Of a stretch of DNA of 64,000 bases, positions 52,185 to 61,700 are shown piece after piece. The notes below the pieces were generated by a model. The model worked only from the letters and a program-made list of their open reading frames with translations. It was not told where the DNA came from and did not search any database. Numbering within the stretch: the first letter of the stretch is position 1; the number at the start of each line of letters is the position of its first letter. The stretch is from an uncultured Succinivibrionaceae bacterium. Its GTDB lineage: Bacteria > Pseudomonadota > Gammaproteobacteria > Enterobacterales > Succinivibrionaceae. Location: NCBI GenBank assembly GCA_944390105.1, contig CALXOV010000039.1, forward strand, positions 62,001 to 126,000. The letters run 5' to 3'. A program made the translations under genes and the position numbers.

Positions 52185-52307
52185 ATGGATATTTGGACTT
52201 TTCTCGTATTTGCTCCGTTTTTCGCATTTCTTATGTACATGGCTTATACCATTGATAAAACAATGCGTGAAGACAGTAAACGCAAAAAAGATCAAGAAAA
52301 CCATTAA
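52185..52307 (+). CDS. small membrane protein (40 aa)
   Basis: MDIWTFLVFAPFFAFLMYMA followed by a charged tail rich in Lys/Asp. AGGAG lies 9 nt before the ATG. One membrane helix. Confidence 0.55.
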   Translation: MDIWTFLVFAPFFAFLMYMAYTIDKTMREDSKRKKDQENH

Positions 52308-52333
52308 GATATTTTCCTTTAGCTCTGTTTTGA

Positions 52334-52387
52334 ACCTGCTTTAGCAGGTCCAGAAAAGCACAACTCACCAGATCGCTCACGCGATCT
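52334..52387. other. two hairpins downstream of the 52185 gene
   Basis: ACCTGCT / AGCAGGT (52334-52349) and AGATCGC / GCGATCT (52370-52387). No T-run after either. Confidence 0.45.
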
Positions 52388-52412
52388 GCCAAAGGCGCAA
52401 GCCTAAAGTCCG

Positions 52413-52503
52413 TCCCTATGGGGTACATAACTACCCCTGCAGGGGCTGATGTGTATCTCTAGGGATTTTTCTTTTTAATCCCAAGTAATTGAGGTACATC
52501 ATC
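52413..52503 (+). promoter_or_regulatory. structured leader of the DUF3150 gene
   Basis: TCCCTATGGGGTAC (52413-52426) with GGGGTA / TACCCC hairpin, then GTATCTC (52453-52459) pairing with GAGGTAC (52491-52497) around an inner GGGATT / AATCCC stem. GAGG is the ribosome site. Sequence-related to the leader at 51816. Confidence 0.6.
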
Positions 52504-53955
52504 ATGACTACTGCCACTAACCCCGCTGTCGCTTCTGCCGTCTCTGAAGAACTCGTCAAGACCTTTGAAACCTTGGTCAAGAGAGCTCAGACCACTGAAG
52601 TATGCCTCGCGGTATTCCGCTGCATGGACAGCTATGCCGTCATCCCGCAAAGCGCTTTAAACGACTATCTTACTGAAAACGCTGTTGACGACTCCGCCAC
52701 GACGAAGGTTCTGCCTTCGTTTAACGGGGAGATCTTCAGCAAGGAGATGTTAAAGCCGTTATCCGACATTCGTCGTGAGGTTACTGACCACATGAAGAAT
52801 GTCGGTGCGCTGATTGGGAAAAGCGGAACTTATGCTGTGCCGGTCCAGCAGCACAAGGAAATTATGAATTTCCTTGAAGATGCCAAAAACAGATATTTCA
52901 ACTATCTGAACGGCACCTTACTGGCAAACTACGACGACATTGTGGAAGCCCACCGCGCGCAGTTAAGCAAGGTAGTAACCAACCCTGCCGTACTGCAGGC
53001 GCTGCTGAACAAAGTGCCGTCAAAGCAGGAGATCATTGATCGCCACAGCTGCTTCTACCAGTTCATGGGAAGCAAGCTGCCGGATCGGGAAAATCTTGAA
53101 CAGGCTGCCGGAGAAATCATCTCAATGGCGGAAGCTTACAAGGAGCAGGATCATGCCTTCATCGGCAAGATCACCTCGCTCTTTAAAGAGTTCCTGTCTA
53201 ATTTTTCAGATCAGGATAAGACTGATGCCCGTCTTGGCAAAAAGCTTTCCGCATTCGTCAAGGCCGTTGACTCCGCTTTAGACTTTGAACAGAGCATCCG
53301 TTTAGTGATGGTCGGCTCGGAGCTTGAAGCGCTGGCAGACAAGTCTTTCAGCCTGCTGCATGAACTCAAGCAGAAACTCTGTGTAAATCTGACGCAGCGT
53401 CAGCGCAAGCTTTATAAGGATCAACTCCTGTCAAAGCTTAAGCTGGCGGCTTACGTCTTAAGCAGCGAAGTCCGCCTTCAGGACTACGCAGAGGGCAAGA
53501 TCACCGTACTTGAGCAAAATTTCTGCTTAAACGGATCTTTACCACTGGCGTTTGCATCAGAGCCTGATAAAGCAGATGACAGCAGCAATGTTGTTTCTGC
53601 TGCAGAGCAGTCTATGCCGGATGAAGAAGGTACTTTTGATGCTTTCTTTGCTGACAGAGCCGCTGATGCACAAACCGCTGCGGGAACTCCGGTTTCTGCA
53701 GGCGCTGCAATGACGCTGGGAGAAATCAAGCTGGACTTTTCTGAAGCTGAGCCCTGCGGCTCTGCGGAAATTAAAGCCGAGCCTGAGCAATCCGAAGCGC
53801 CGGCAGAACAAGCTGCAAAGCCAGTGGAGCGTTTAACCATTGACGATGCTATCGAAACGCTGTCTGCAATGATCGGCAAGCCGCAGCCTGCACAGCAGGC
53901 TGTACGGCATGTCGCAGCCCAGGACAGAGCAGATCTTTCTGCGCTGTTTCATTAA
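52504..53955 (+). CDS. DUF3150 family protein
   Basis: 483 aa from ATG 52504 (GAGG 9 nt upstream; a TTG at 52489 is unlikely). Long helical N-terminal two thirds (SFNGEIFSKEMLKPLSDIRREV, KYLNYLNGTLLANYDDI-like parts) and an Ala/Glu-rich tail. In SXT-type elements a DUF3150 protein lies between the CobS-like and CobT-like genes, as here. No enzymatic motif. Probably part of a complex with them. Confidence 0.75.
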   Translation: MTTATNPAVASAVSEELVKTFETLVKRAQTTEVCLAVFRCMDSYAVIPQSALNDYLTENAVDDSATTKVLPSFNGEIFSKEMLKPLSDIRREVTDHMKNVGALIGKSGTYAVPVQQHKEIMNFLEDAKNRYFNYLNGTLLANYDDIVEAHRAQLSKVVTNPAVLQALLNKVPSKQEIIDRHSCFYQFMGSKLPDRENLEQAAGEIISMAEAYKEQDHAFIGKITSLFKEFLSNFSDQDKTDARLGKKLSAFVKAVDSALDFEQSIRLVMVGSELEALADKSFSLLHELKQKLCVNLTQRQRKLYKDQLLSKLKLAAYVLSSEVRLQDYAEGKITVLEQNFCLNGSLPLAFASEPDKADDSSNVVSAAEQSMPDEEGTFDAFFADRAADAQTAAGTPVSAGAAMTLGEIKLDFSEAEPCGSAEIKAEPEQSEAPAEQAAKPVERLTIDDAIETLSAMIGKPQPAQQAVRHVAAQDRADLSALFH

Positions 53956-53963
53956 CTCAAATT

Positions 53964-53992
53964 CCAGAGTCTTGACTGTCAAGACTCTGGAC
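53964..53992. repeat. inverted pair of the dispersed palindrome (copies 5a and 5b)
   Basis: CCAGAGTCTTGAC (53964-53976), one base, then GTCAAGACTCTGGAC (53978-53992): 13-bp arms, able to form a tight hairpin between the DUF3150 and CobT-like genes. Confidence 0.75.
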
Positions 53993-54011
53993 AAACCATA
54001 TCCAGGTTCAT

Positions 54012-54050
54012 AACCGCATTTCAGGCGCATAGCGCTTGGGTGCGGTTTTT
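54012..54050 (+). terminator. terminator or attenuator before the CobT-like gene
   Basis: AACCGCA / TGCGGTT stem followed by TTTTT, just 18 bp before the next start. Confidence 0.5.
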
Positions 54051-54068
54051 CATTTTTGGAGACATAAA

Positions 54069-56261
54069 ATGAACATAAATTCCGAAAATCCCGAAGTCTT
54101 AAAGCGTGCTAAATCAATAAGAGCGGTTATTCGTTCTTTTAGGTTAGGTGAGCTTAAAGATAAGATTCGTAAGCATTCCTATTTAAATCTGGTGTTCTGC
54201 AATGAAGCCAAAACAAACGGTCAAACCGTTTTTTTACCTTCAGAGTTAATAGCATCGGAATTTTGGGATAGAAGCCTGACTCTTGGACTTATGGTTCATG
54301 AGCTTGGGCATTGCTCATTCAGCGATATGTCCAATATGGAGTATCGTTTATATTGTGCCATGAGAGAGTTGTACAGACTCTGTCCGGCCTTTGCTGCAAA
54401 ATACGCTGATGAAGAGGTGTTTGCAGAAGAAGCCCAAGAGATTAAATGTCTTTTGGCTTCGTTTGTAAACGTTTGGGAAGATCTCAGAATTGATTTTCTG
54501 AGCTCTCTGTCTTTCTCGTCCGGCAAGATGCTGACCATGTACAGCAATGAAGCTCTCATCCAAGACAATCTCATGAAAATGGGAAACACGGATGAAGCTG
54601 TCATGCAGTACTTTAAGTCCGCTCCGTTCTCGCGGAGTCTTGGGCTTTATTGTCTGCTGCTGACCAGCGTCGAGCTCTTTGACGACGGAAAGACGGCTCT
54701 CAGCGCTCAGCGGCGCTGCTGCGATCTGCTTGGCAGATTTTTGGCATCAAAGCTGACACAGCAGCAGATTGATCTGATAACTGAGTTAAAAGATCAAATG
54801 CTGGACTTCTGCAGAAACCAATCGCCGTTATTCATCATCAATTTGGTTGATTATCCTTTCAGACTTGCCGTAGAGATCATGAAAATCTACGTCGATTACC
54901 TCATGACTCAGCAAAGCAAGCTGCAGGAGGGAGCATCTGCAGATCAAGACCAAAACAGCACTCAAGACAGCTCGGAGCAGCAGCCGGCATCTAATGCGGG
55001 CAGCAGCGCCGGACAGTCTGACAGTGATGCCCAGTCTGATAATGCGGAGCAGCATAGCGATTCCGACAATTCCGGTAATTCCGGCAAGGGCGCTGGAAAA
55101 TCGTCATGCGGCGATAATCCATCCGCTCAATCAGACAGCAGCTCTGACGGTTCCCAAACAGAGAAATCTGCATCGGGACAGCAGAGTGCCGCCCAGTCTT
55201 TGCTGGACGCACTTGCGTCTGACGCAGCGAAAGCTGAAAAGACCCTTGACGCACGTCAGGAGTTTTTACAGGAGCAGGCCCAGAAGTCTGCCGAAGCCGG
55301 CTACGAGCCCATCGAGATCTCTGCTGCAGACACTTACAGCCCGGATCGAGACTGCATGACTAATGTCAGCGGCACGGCGGTGGCTCGCAGAGACGATGTT
55401 GATCTTCATTGTGATGCTAAGCTGACTGATGCGATGCTCAAGGCATGCAGCAAAGCTAACGCTAATGCTGCAGCCCGTTCTCGCACCAAGAAATACACTA
55501 CGCTGATGAATGAAGTCCATTGGCGCAATGCTATTTCCAAAGAGGCCGATAATCGCCTTGGCAAGGAACTGGTGAAGGCAATGCGCGCCCAAAGCTTGAA
55601 AACCTATAACCGTAAAGGTAAAAGCGGATTCAAGCTCGCGCGCAGCACCGTCGCCAAAGTCGCCAATGGTCAGCATGTAGCTAAGCCTTTTGCCAAAAAA
55701 AGCTTATGCGAAAGCTTAAGTACTCACGTAGTTTTGCTGTGTGACAGCTCCGGCTCCATGAGAGACCCGCTGTCAACTTCAGGCGTAGTGCGTACCTTAA
55801 GTTTGCTCAGTCATTGCTTCAGCAAAATTAAGACTGACAAGCTGAAGATTTCACTCTACAGCTTTGCAGACCAAGTAATGCTGATCAAATCCGGATGTTC
55901 AAAGGAGCTTGACTCCTCTGCGCTGCAGGGCATGCCCTGTATGGGCGGCGAAACTGAAGGCTGGACCGCTATTGCGGCGGGAACTGATGAACTGCTCAAG
56001 AGCAAATGCGATCGCAAGATCATCGTTTGCCTTACTGACGGCTACTTCAATAGTTCCTCTTTAAGATTCGATATGTCAGAACTTCACAGCGCCGGCATTG
56101 AATCTTACGGCATCGGCTATGGATTAACGCTGGATGATTTGGCTTCCCCGATTTGGGGATTACCGAATTTTGATACGTGGATTTCCATCACCGATCTGCA
56201 GTCACTTCCCCAAGCTGTTTCACAGCTTTTCACCGAACTGGTCAAACAGTCCGCAAAGTAG
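54069..56261 (+). CDS. CobT-like VWA protein with HExxH motif
   Basis: 730 aa from ATG 54069 (GGAG 8 nt upstream). An N-terminal part carries HELGH (77-81), a zinc-metallopeptidase signature also present in CobT-like proteins. A long Ser/Asp/Gln-rich linker lies at about 300-400. The C-terminal von Willebrand A domain has the MIDAS DSSGS (559-563) and CLTDGYF. Homologues pair with the CobS-like ATPase in SXT and IncA/C elements. Whether the HExxH cuts peptides is open. Confidence 0.86.
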   Translation: MNINSENPEVLKRAKSIRAVIRSFRLGELKDKIRKHSYLNLVFCNEAKTNGQTVFLPSELIASEFWDRSLTLGLMVHELGHCSFSDMSNMEYRLYCAMRELYRLCPAFAAKYADEEVFAEEAQEIKCLLASFVNVWEDLRIDFLSSLSFSSGKMLTMYSNEALIQDNLMKMGNTDEAVMQYFKSAPFSRSLGLYCLLLTSVELFDDGKTALSAQRRCCDLLGRFLASKLTQQQIDLITELKDQMLDFCRNQSPLFIINLVDYPFRLAVEIMKIYVDYLMTQQSKLQEGASADQDQNSTQDSSEQQPASNAGSSAGQSDSDAQSDNAEQHSDSDNSGNSGKGAGKSSCGDNPSAQSDSSSDGSQTEKSASGQQSAAQSLLDALASDAAKAEKTLDARQEFLQEQAQKSAEAGYEPIEISAADTYSPDRDCMTNVSGTAVARRDDVDLHCDAKLTDAMLKACSKANANAAARSRTKKYTTLMNEVHWRNAISKEADNRLGKELVKAMRAQSLKTYNRKGKSGFKLARSTVAKVANGQHVAKPFAKKSLCESLSTHVVLLCDSSGSMRDPLSTSGVVRTLSLLSHCFSKIKTDKLKISLYSFADQVMLIKSGCSKELDSSALQGMPCMGGETEGWTAIAAGTDELLKSKCDRKIIVCLTDGYFNSSSLRFDMSELHSAGIESYGIGYGLTLDDLASPIWGLPNFDTWISITDLQSLPQAVSQLFTELVKQSAK

Positions 56262-56277
56262 GCGTCTGCCTGCGGTG

Positions 56278-56297
56278 TGCTCTCAATTCTGAGAGCA
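56278..56297. other. hairpin upstream of the Toprim gene
   Basis: Perfect TGCTCTCA / TGAGAGCA stem with a 4-nt loop. It does not cover the next ribosome site (AAGGAG). Confidence 0.5.
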
Positions 56298-56337
56298 CAT
56301 GATCTTTCTTTTACTTTTATAAAACAAGGAGCGCATT

Positions 56338-57519
56338 ATGCGTACATTCTCAAAAGACGTAGTTTTAACTGCCTGTAAAGGACGTTATAACGAGTTAGCT
56401 CTGCATTTTTTCCCGGAAATGTCACGTGCTCTTGCCTCTCCAGGCAGACATGTGCCCGATCCGTGGAAAGATCATGGCAAGGATGGTTTCCGCGTAATGC
56501 GGGACTTTAATGTTACAGGCTACATGGTCTGCAACAATAACTTCGGATTAAGCGGTAAACCGTTCAATCTGTTTAATTTGATGCAGTACACTCACCGAGT
56601 ATCTTCATTTAACGAAGCGCTTGAAATGGTGGGCTCGTATCTTGGCTGCGAACGTACCGGCATGTACATGAAAGGCAGTACGGATCGCAAGCCGCTTACG
56701 GCTGCACAGAAAGCTGAAATAGCTGAGGCGCGCCGCAAGGCAGCTAAAGCTGAGCAGGAGGCTGCTGCTGCACGGCAGCGTCAGCTGCATAGGGGCAAAG
56801 CATTGATAGACAATCAGCTTCAGTCATGCGTATCGCTGTTCAGCGGGCAGGCTGATGAAGCATGGCAGTATCTTGAAAGCAGGGGGCTTGGCGCACTGAA
56901 AAGCGCACCGGAGTCTTTGCTCTCAGATCTGTCTTATTGCCCGCGCTGCCCTTATTATGAAAACGGGAAACTTGCCGGGTACTACGGGGCTTTGATCTCA
57001 CAAATCAAAACTTCAGACGGGAAGCTGTGGTCGCTGCACAGAACTTTTCTGAACGGCGGGCGTAAAGCACCGGTCAGCTGCCCGAAAAAGATCATGTCCC
57101 CGGCTTTTGACGCTGAAGGACGTGCTCGTTTCATCAAGCTGGGCGATGTGCCGGATCACGGTATTATCGGTATTGCTGAAGGCATTGAAACTGCTCTTTC
57201 TGCAAATATCGGTATGCGGATTCCGGTGTGGTCAGCAATATCTGCCAGTTTTATGGTTGAGTTTGAGCCGCCCAAAGACGTCAAAGCTGTTCTGATCTTT
57301 GCAGATAAAGATGCGAATAGAGCAGGACAGCAGGCCGCGTCAGAGCTGCACAATCGCCTTAAGGCTAAAGGTGTGAAAAGCTTTATCGTTACTCCGAAAT
57401 CCGAGATCCCAGCAGGATCAAAGGGTATTGATTGGAACGATGAACTGCGCACGAAGGGCGTTTTTGCCTTTCCTGAGCCTTTCAGCACCTTATACTTCAT
57501 CATGGATCATCAGAACTGA
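56338..57519 (+). CDS. Toprim-domain protein (DUF7146/primase-like)
   Basis: A 393-aa protein. N-terminal zinc-free DNA-binding-like part, then a basic/Ala-rich coil (about 123-165), then a Toprim domain with GIAEGIETAL (E281) and IFADKDANRAGQQAA (D323, D325). Such proteins resemble the primase part of phage and ICE primase-helicases and could prime the complementary strand after transfer. AAGGAG is 7 nt before the ATG. It is the last gene of the cluster. Confidence 0.85.
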   Translation: MRTFSKDVVLTACKGRYNELALHFFPEMSRALASPGRHVPDPWKDHGKDGFRVMRDFNVTGYMVCNNNFGLSGKPFNLFNLMQYTHRVSSFNEALEMVGSYLGCERTGMYMKGSTDRKPLTAAQKAEIAEARRKAAKAEQEAAAARQRQLHRGKALIDNQLQSCVSLFSGQADEAWQYLESRGLGALKSAPESLLSDLSYCPRCPYYENGKLAGYYGALISQIKTSDGKLWSLHRTFLNGGRKAPVSCPKKIMSPAFDAEGRARFIKLGDVPDHGIIGIAEGIETALSANIGMRIPVWSAISASFMVEFEPPKDVKAVLIFADKDANRAGQQAASELHNRLKAKGVKSFIVTPKSEIPAGSKGIDWNDELRTKGVFAFPEPFSTLYFIMDHQN

Positions 57520-57537
57520 ACCAGCCGTTCGGCAACA

Positions 57538-57552
57538 GTCCAGAGTCTTGAC
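57538..57552. repeat. dispersed 15-bp site, copy 6
   Basis: GTCCAGAGTCTTGAC. Confidence 0.8.
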
Positions 57553-57571
57553 AATCTATGTAGAAAAATTG

Positions 57572-57610
57572 CTAAAGCAGATCTTGGTCTTATCCAAGGT
57601 TCTGCTTTAG
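57572..57610. terminator. stem-loop after the Toprim gene
   Basis: CTAAAGCAGA / TCTGCTTTAG with a further TTGG / CCAA inside; a T-rich stretch follows about 15 bp later. Confidence 0.45.
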
Positions 57611-57649
57611 CAGCTCCCTTCGTTTCTTTTTCCTCTTCAATAAAAACTT

Positions 57650-57664
57650 GTCCAGAGTCTGGAC
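57650..57664. repeat. dispersed 15-bp palindrome, copy 7
   Basis: Perfect GTCCAGAGTCTGGAC. Confidence 0.8.
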
Positions 57665-57835
57665 AAAACAGTTTCATTTAACAATTTCCCATATCTGCAA
57701 AATAAACATTCAGCCATTTAAACGCAAATCATGTTTTAACTGCGTTATTTATTATTTTTTATAATTGGCAAAACTTCATTGTTAAATATTGGTTTTCTGT
57801 TTTTGATCGGTATCAAAAAAAGTGATATTAAAACC

Positions 57836-57863
57836 TTGACTTTTTTGCAAATGGGTTTATCCT
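57836..57863 (+). promoter_or_regulatory. sigma70-like promoter
   Basis: TTGACT (57836-57841), 16 bp, TATCCT (57858-57863). Drives the two small membrane genes downstream. No activator box. Confidence 0.45.
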
Positions 57864-57979
57864 GCAAGTGATCTTCCGGCATGGCTGCTCAATACCAGGG
57901 CTGCCGCAGGAAAATTCAAGAGAGTCTTTGAACACATACTGAACCTTAGACCTTTGCTGCTGAACATGATGGATTGACG

Positions 57980-58180
57980 ATGAAAACTCTGCTGAATTTA
58001 CTGAACATGAAAAATCTCTTGTCTTTATCCTGCAGAATGTTAGATTTTGCATTTTTGTCGCTGGCAATGTGTATGCTGGCATCTATGTTTTTAGACACGG
58101 GCTCCGGCATCATCAGCGTGGTTTTTTCGCAGATCTCCGTATGCCGCGGTGCGATGATGGCTTTTAAGGCAATGAAATAA
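57980..58180 (+). CDS. small hydrophobic protein (66 aa)
   Basis: Starts MKTLLNLLNMKNLLSLSC; one or two membrane helices (about 20-55). The ribosome site is weak. The DUF805 gene follows after 15 bp. Unknown function; moderate support only. Confidence 0.45.
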   Translation: MKTLLNLLNMKNLLSLSCRMLDFAFLSLAMCMLASMFLDTGSGIISVVFSQISVCRGAMMAFKAMK

Positions 58181-58195
58181 GGGGAAGGTACTGCT

Positions 58196-58738
58196 ATGAA
58201 CGTCTTGAACTGCTGGTTCAGAGATTACTTAAACTTCAATGGAAAAACTGACCGTCGAACTTTTTGTATCTTTATTTTGATTTCATCAATTCTATCTGTA
58301 TTGTTTTTCATCCTTAAGACTGTTTTACTATTTCTATCAGCAACTTCCAGCCATTCATTAGGCGGAGGTGATACTGGATTGGTAGTAAGTTATTTATTGC
58401 TGCCGGATATTTTTCTACCAACATATAAATCACAAGCTTATATAAGTCTTGTATATCTTTTTGTTCTTAATATTCCTATCATTACAGCTTCTTATAGAAG
58501 ACTTCATGATGCTGGTTTTATAGGAGCTTTGGTTTTTATTCCTCTATGTATAATAATTACCATAAGTTTAATCTTACAAGGGAGAATTTCACCATTGCTC
58601 ATTGCAGATGGGTACATTTTAGGTTTTATAAAAACAACAATTTCACTCTTGGATGGTTTATCAGTTAGTAACGTGTTGATATTAATATCGTATATTTTTT
58701 TATTTACATTGCTTTTAAAACCAACAAAGCATGTTTAA
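58196..58738 (+). CDS. DUF805 membrane protein
   Basis: A 180-aa inner-membrane protein with four helices. FNGKTDRRTF near the N-terminus and SYRRLHDAGFIGALVF are DUF805 signatures. More AT-rich than the transfer genes. GGGGAAGG precedes the ATG. It lies in the spot used for cargo between the CobT-like cluster and traF-H-G in SXT ICEs. Function unknown. Confidence 0.8.
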   Translation: MNVLNCWFRDYLNFNGKTDRRTFCIFILISSILSVLFFILKTVLLFLSATSSHSLGGGDTGLVVSYLLLPDIFLPTYKSQAYISLVYLFVLNIPIITASYRRLHDAGFIGALVFIPLCIIITISLILQGRISPLLIADGYILGFIKTTISLLDGLSVSNVLILISYIFLFTLLLKPTKHV

Positions 58739-58747
58739 TTCTTGTAT

Positions 58748-58774
58748 AAGGGCAGAATGATATAATCTGCCCTT
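58748..58774. terminator. bidirectional terminator between DUF805 and traG
   Basis: Perfect 8-bp stem AAGGGCAG / CTGCCCTT with an 11-nt loop, between convergent genes. Confidence 0.65.
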
Positions 58775-58799
58775 GATTATTTTGCTTAGAATTTATTCT

Positions 58800-61700
58800 C
58801 TATTTTCCTGCAATCCCCATATTATTAGTAGTCAACAGTAACTGTTCTTTGTCAGATACAGATCCGGAGCCTGCGCTTACAGTCATTGATACTAAATCGC
58901 GAGCGTAATTCTCCTTTTCGTTATTGTCCAATCCCATGCTCGTTGTTAATCTATCAAAATCCCTGCTGCTCATTAAAGTATCGTAAGTACTGCGCGCAGC
59001 TCCTTGTATTTTGGCTACATTACTATCTGAACTAAAATTAATTTCATCAATTTTTGCATTAGATGGATCTAATGCATCTTTTGTACTCATGGACAAAATG
59101 TCAACCGCTCCATCAACATTGCGAGCGTATATTGATGCGCTGTTATAAAGGTTTTTTAAATTTTGTTCAAAATCTAATCCTTGCATGTTGAAGTTATCTG
59201 TTATATCTTTATTTGCCAACACTGTTGCAGCGTCATAATTTCTGCCTGTAGTTGTTTCACCCGGATCATATAACCCTAGTTTACCCATTAAACCAATAAT
59301 GCCTTGTTCAACAGCAGATCTTGTTTCTTCAGGATTTAGCTTTTCATTTGTCTTATTACCTCTAAATACTCTTAATTCATTAAGAGTATTTAGAGCATCT
59401 TTACGTATAGGCTCTCTTGCGGCTCGCAGCTCAGCATTATTTTGATCGCCTGTACTAGCAACATTCTGATTGTTTTCAACGTTGTCGGCCCTGAGATCAG
59501 AAACTGCATTTTCTTTAGTCTGCTGCATTAAACTGCCTTGCAATGAGCTAAAAGCTGTTGGGCTGAGATTTTGCAGCTGATTTGCAGTAGGAAACTCCGG
59601 CATTGTGGCGCCTGCTGCGGCAGCGCTTGGAGCTGCCAGATTAGGAGAAGCTGGAACCCGCGGATCACCAGAACTAGGTGATTTAACCTGCTCAGCAGAA
59701 ACCGTCAACTGGTCTGGAGTTGCAGGCGTAGAAACAGGCTGCACTTGTTCAGTAGCCTTAGCTTGAGGAACCTGAGCTTCATGGACAGGTGTTGAATAAG
59801 CGGTGCCCGCATACACACCACCTCCGACTTTTGGTACATATCCGTTAATATTAGAATTAGCGTTCTCATATGTACCGCCATACAATTCAGATGCATTGTT
59901 CATCATAGGAACGTGACCCAATGAGCTCAAGGCGATCCTTTTAGCTTCTAAAGTTTCATCTTTTCCTTCTGCGTTATAGTAAGTCAGTAGAGCATTAAGT
60001 TTACCGGCTTCTGGATTAGTTGAAAAAGCATCACCGTTTTTTGAGATAAAAGACGCCTCTCCGGCATCTAAAACCTGCCTATCGGCATTGCTGAGTGATT
60101 GTCTAAAGTTTTCGTAATTCTTATTGAAGGAAGCCTTTTCAGCTTGAGTCATACTTCCTGCTGCGGCAATTAATGACACACTGTTAGATAAACCAATACT
60201 TGATGCCAATTGATCCATTTGTGTTGCTGTCTCCGCAGTAGAAAGAACTTTTGACGCTTCATTACTCAATGAGCGCTGAGTTTGCATAGAAAGGCCAAAA
60301 GTCTCACCTTGAGACGACATTTTGTTATATGCAGATGCTGTTGCTCTGCTTACTTGGCTTGCTGCATTCTCGCTGAACGAGAAATTATCTGATTTCATTT
60401 TATCAAATACACTCTGCAGAGAACTCCCATTAGCGGTTTTGCTTTGCGCCGAGCCTTTAGCCATAAAGCCCAGACTTAATCCTACTGCTAAATCTCTGGC
60501 CTGAGATTGTGACACCCCGGCTTGCTGCGCCACACTGTTGCCCATAACTTCCTGTACAGCAGCACTAATTCCATGAGTTCTGGCAGCATTTACACTTTCA
60601 GAAAATAATGCACTTTGAGTTGTGCTTGATAAATTAGATCCTTGTAAGCCTACAGCGCTGCTAAAAGAGTCTCTAAATTGCTTAGAAGCATTAAATGCAT
60701 CTTGATGAGCTCTTTGCGCGGAGCTCTGTGCAATTTCACTTAAGTTTATATTAGGAGTTAAAGCATCAGAACCGCTTAACTGAGCTTTAAAGGAATCACC
60801 GGAGTATTTAGCCTGCATTGCCAATGCAGATCCAGGCGTTACAACATCAGGTGAAGCAATCTTTTCATTGAAATGATCAGCGCCATTGAGCCTGCCTGTA
60901 AGCGAGGTAATGGCAAAAGCTGAACCGGATACAATAATAAATGTCAAAAGGGGCGTTGCAGCCGCGAACATGCCTCCGGTTGCTATCCAAGTAGATACTG
61001 TCTGAGAAATATGGTCTAAAGCATAAAATGAAGTAGGGTTCAGCCCGCCTGCCGAAAACTCTGACAGCTCGCGCGTCGCTCCTGACATGATGAACATATT
61101 GCAGATCGCAATGACCGGCAGCCACAGCTGAATCCAGACCAGCAGCATAAAGTATTTGAAAAACAGCTTCAGTCCGAAAACTCCCAGCAGCATGATGAAG
61201 CCGGCAAACGGCGTAATTGCATACACGAAGCCCTCAATAAAGCTCATAATGGGGCGCATGGTGTCAAAGAACATCGTCTGCTCTGACGCCCACTGCATAT
61301 TGCGCTGCGCAATGGCCTGATTAATAGCGACTGCTGTGGTGCGATCATGGTAATCGCTGTAGCCTCGCGCCATGCCGGCACGAAAAATATCGTAGGCAAG
61401 AGAAGTCAGCATGAAATCCTGTGCATTTGTCGCATCAATACGCAATGCCTCAAGAGCATCAGCGGTCTCTACGCCCACGTCCACTGCCTGTGCGTAATTC
61501 CACGTCAAGTTAGGATCTTTATCCTGCACACCGCCAAGTTTGACCGCAAGCTGCGTTAAAGCCTCGCTGTTGACGCCGCCGCGAAAGGTATTAGTTGTTT
61601 TATCGTACAAAACTTCCCATGCATCACCGCATGTATAATCTCGCGGAGTACCGTTTTGCCAAACCTGGGTATAGTACACGTCTGAGTTAAAGGCCAACGC

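Larger units (their letters stand above)
57520..57835. other. intergenic region with two palindrome copies and a stem-loop
   Basis: Copies of the 15-bp site at 57538 and 57650 flank an inverted repeat CTAAAGCAGA / TCTGCTTTAG (57572-57610). The rest is AT-rich with a small repeat TATCA / TGATA near 57810. No gene seen. Confidence 0.5.
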
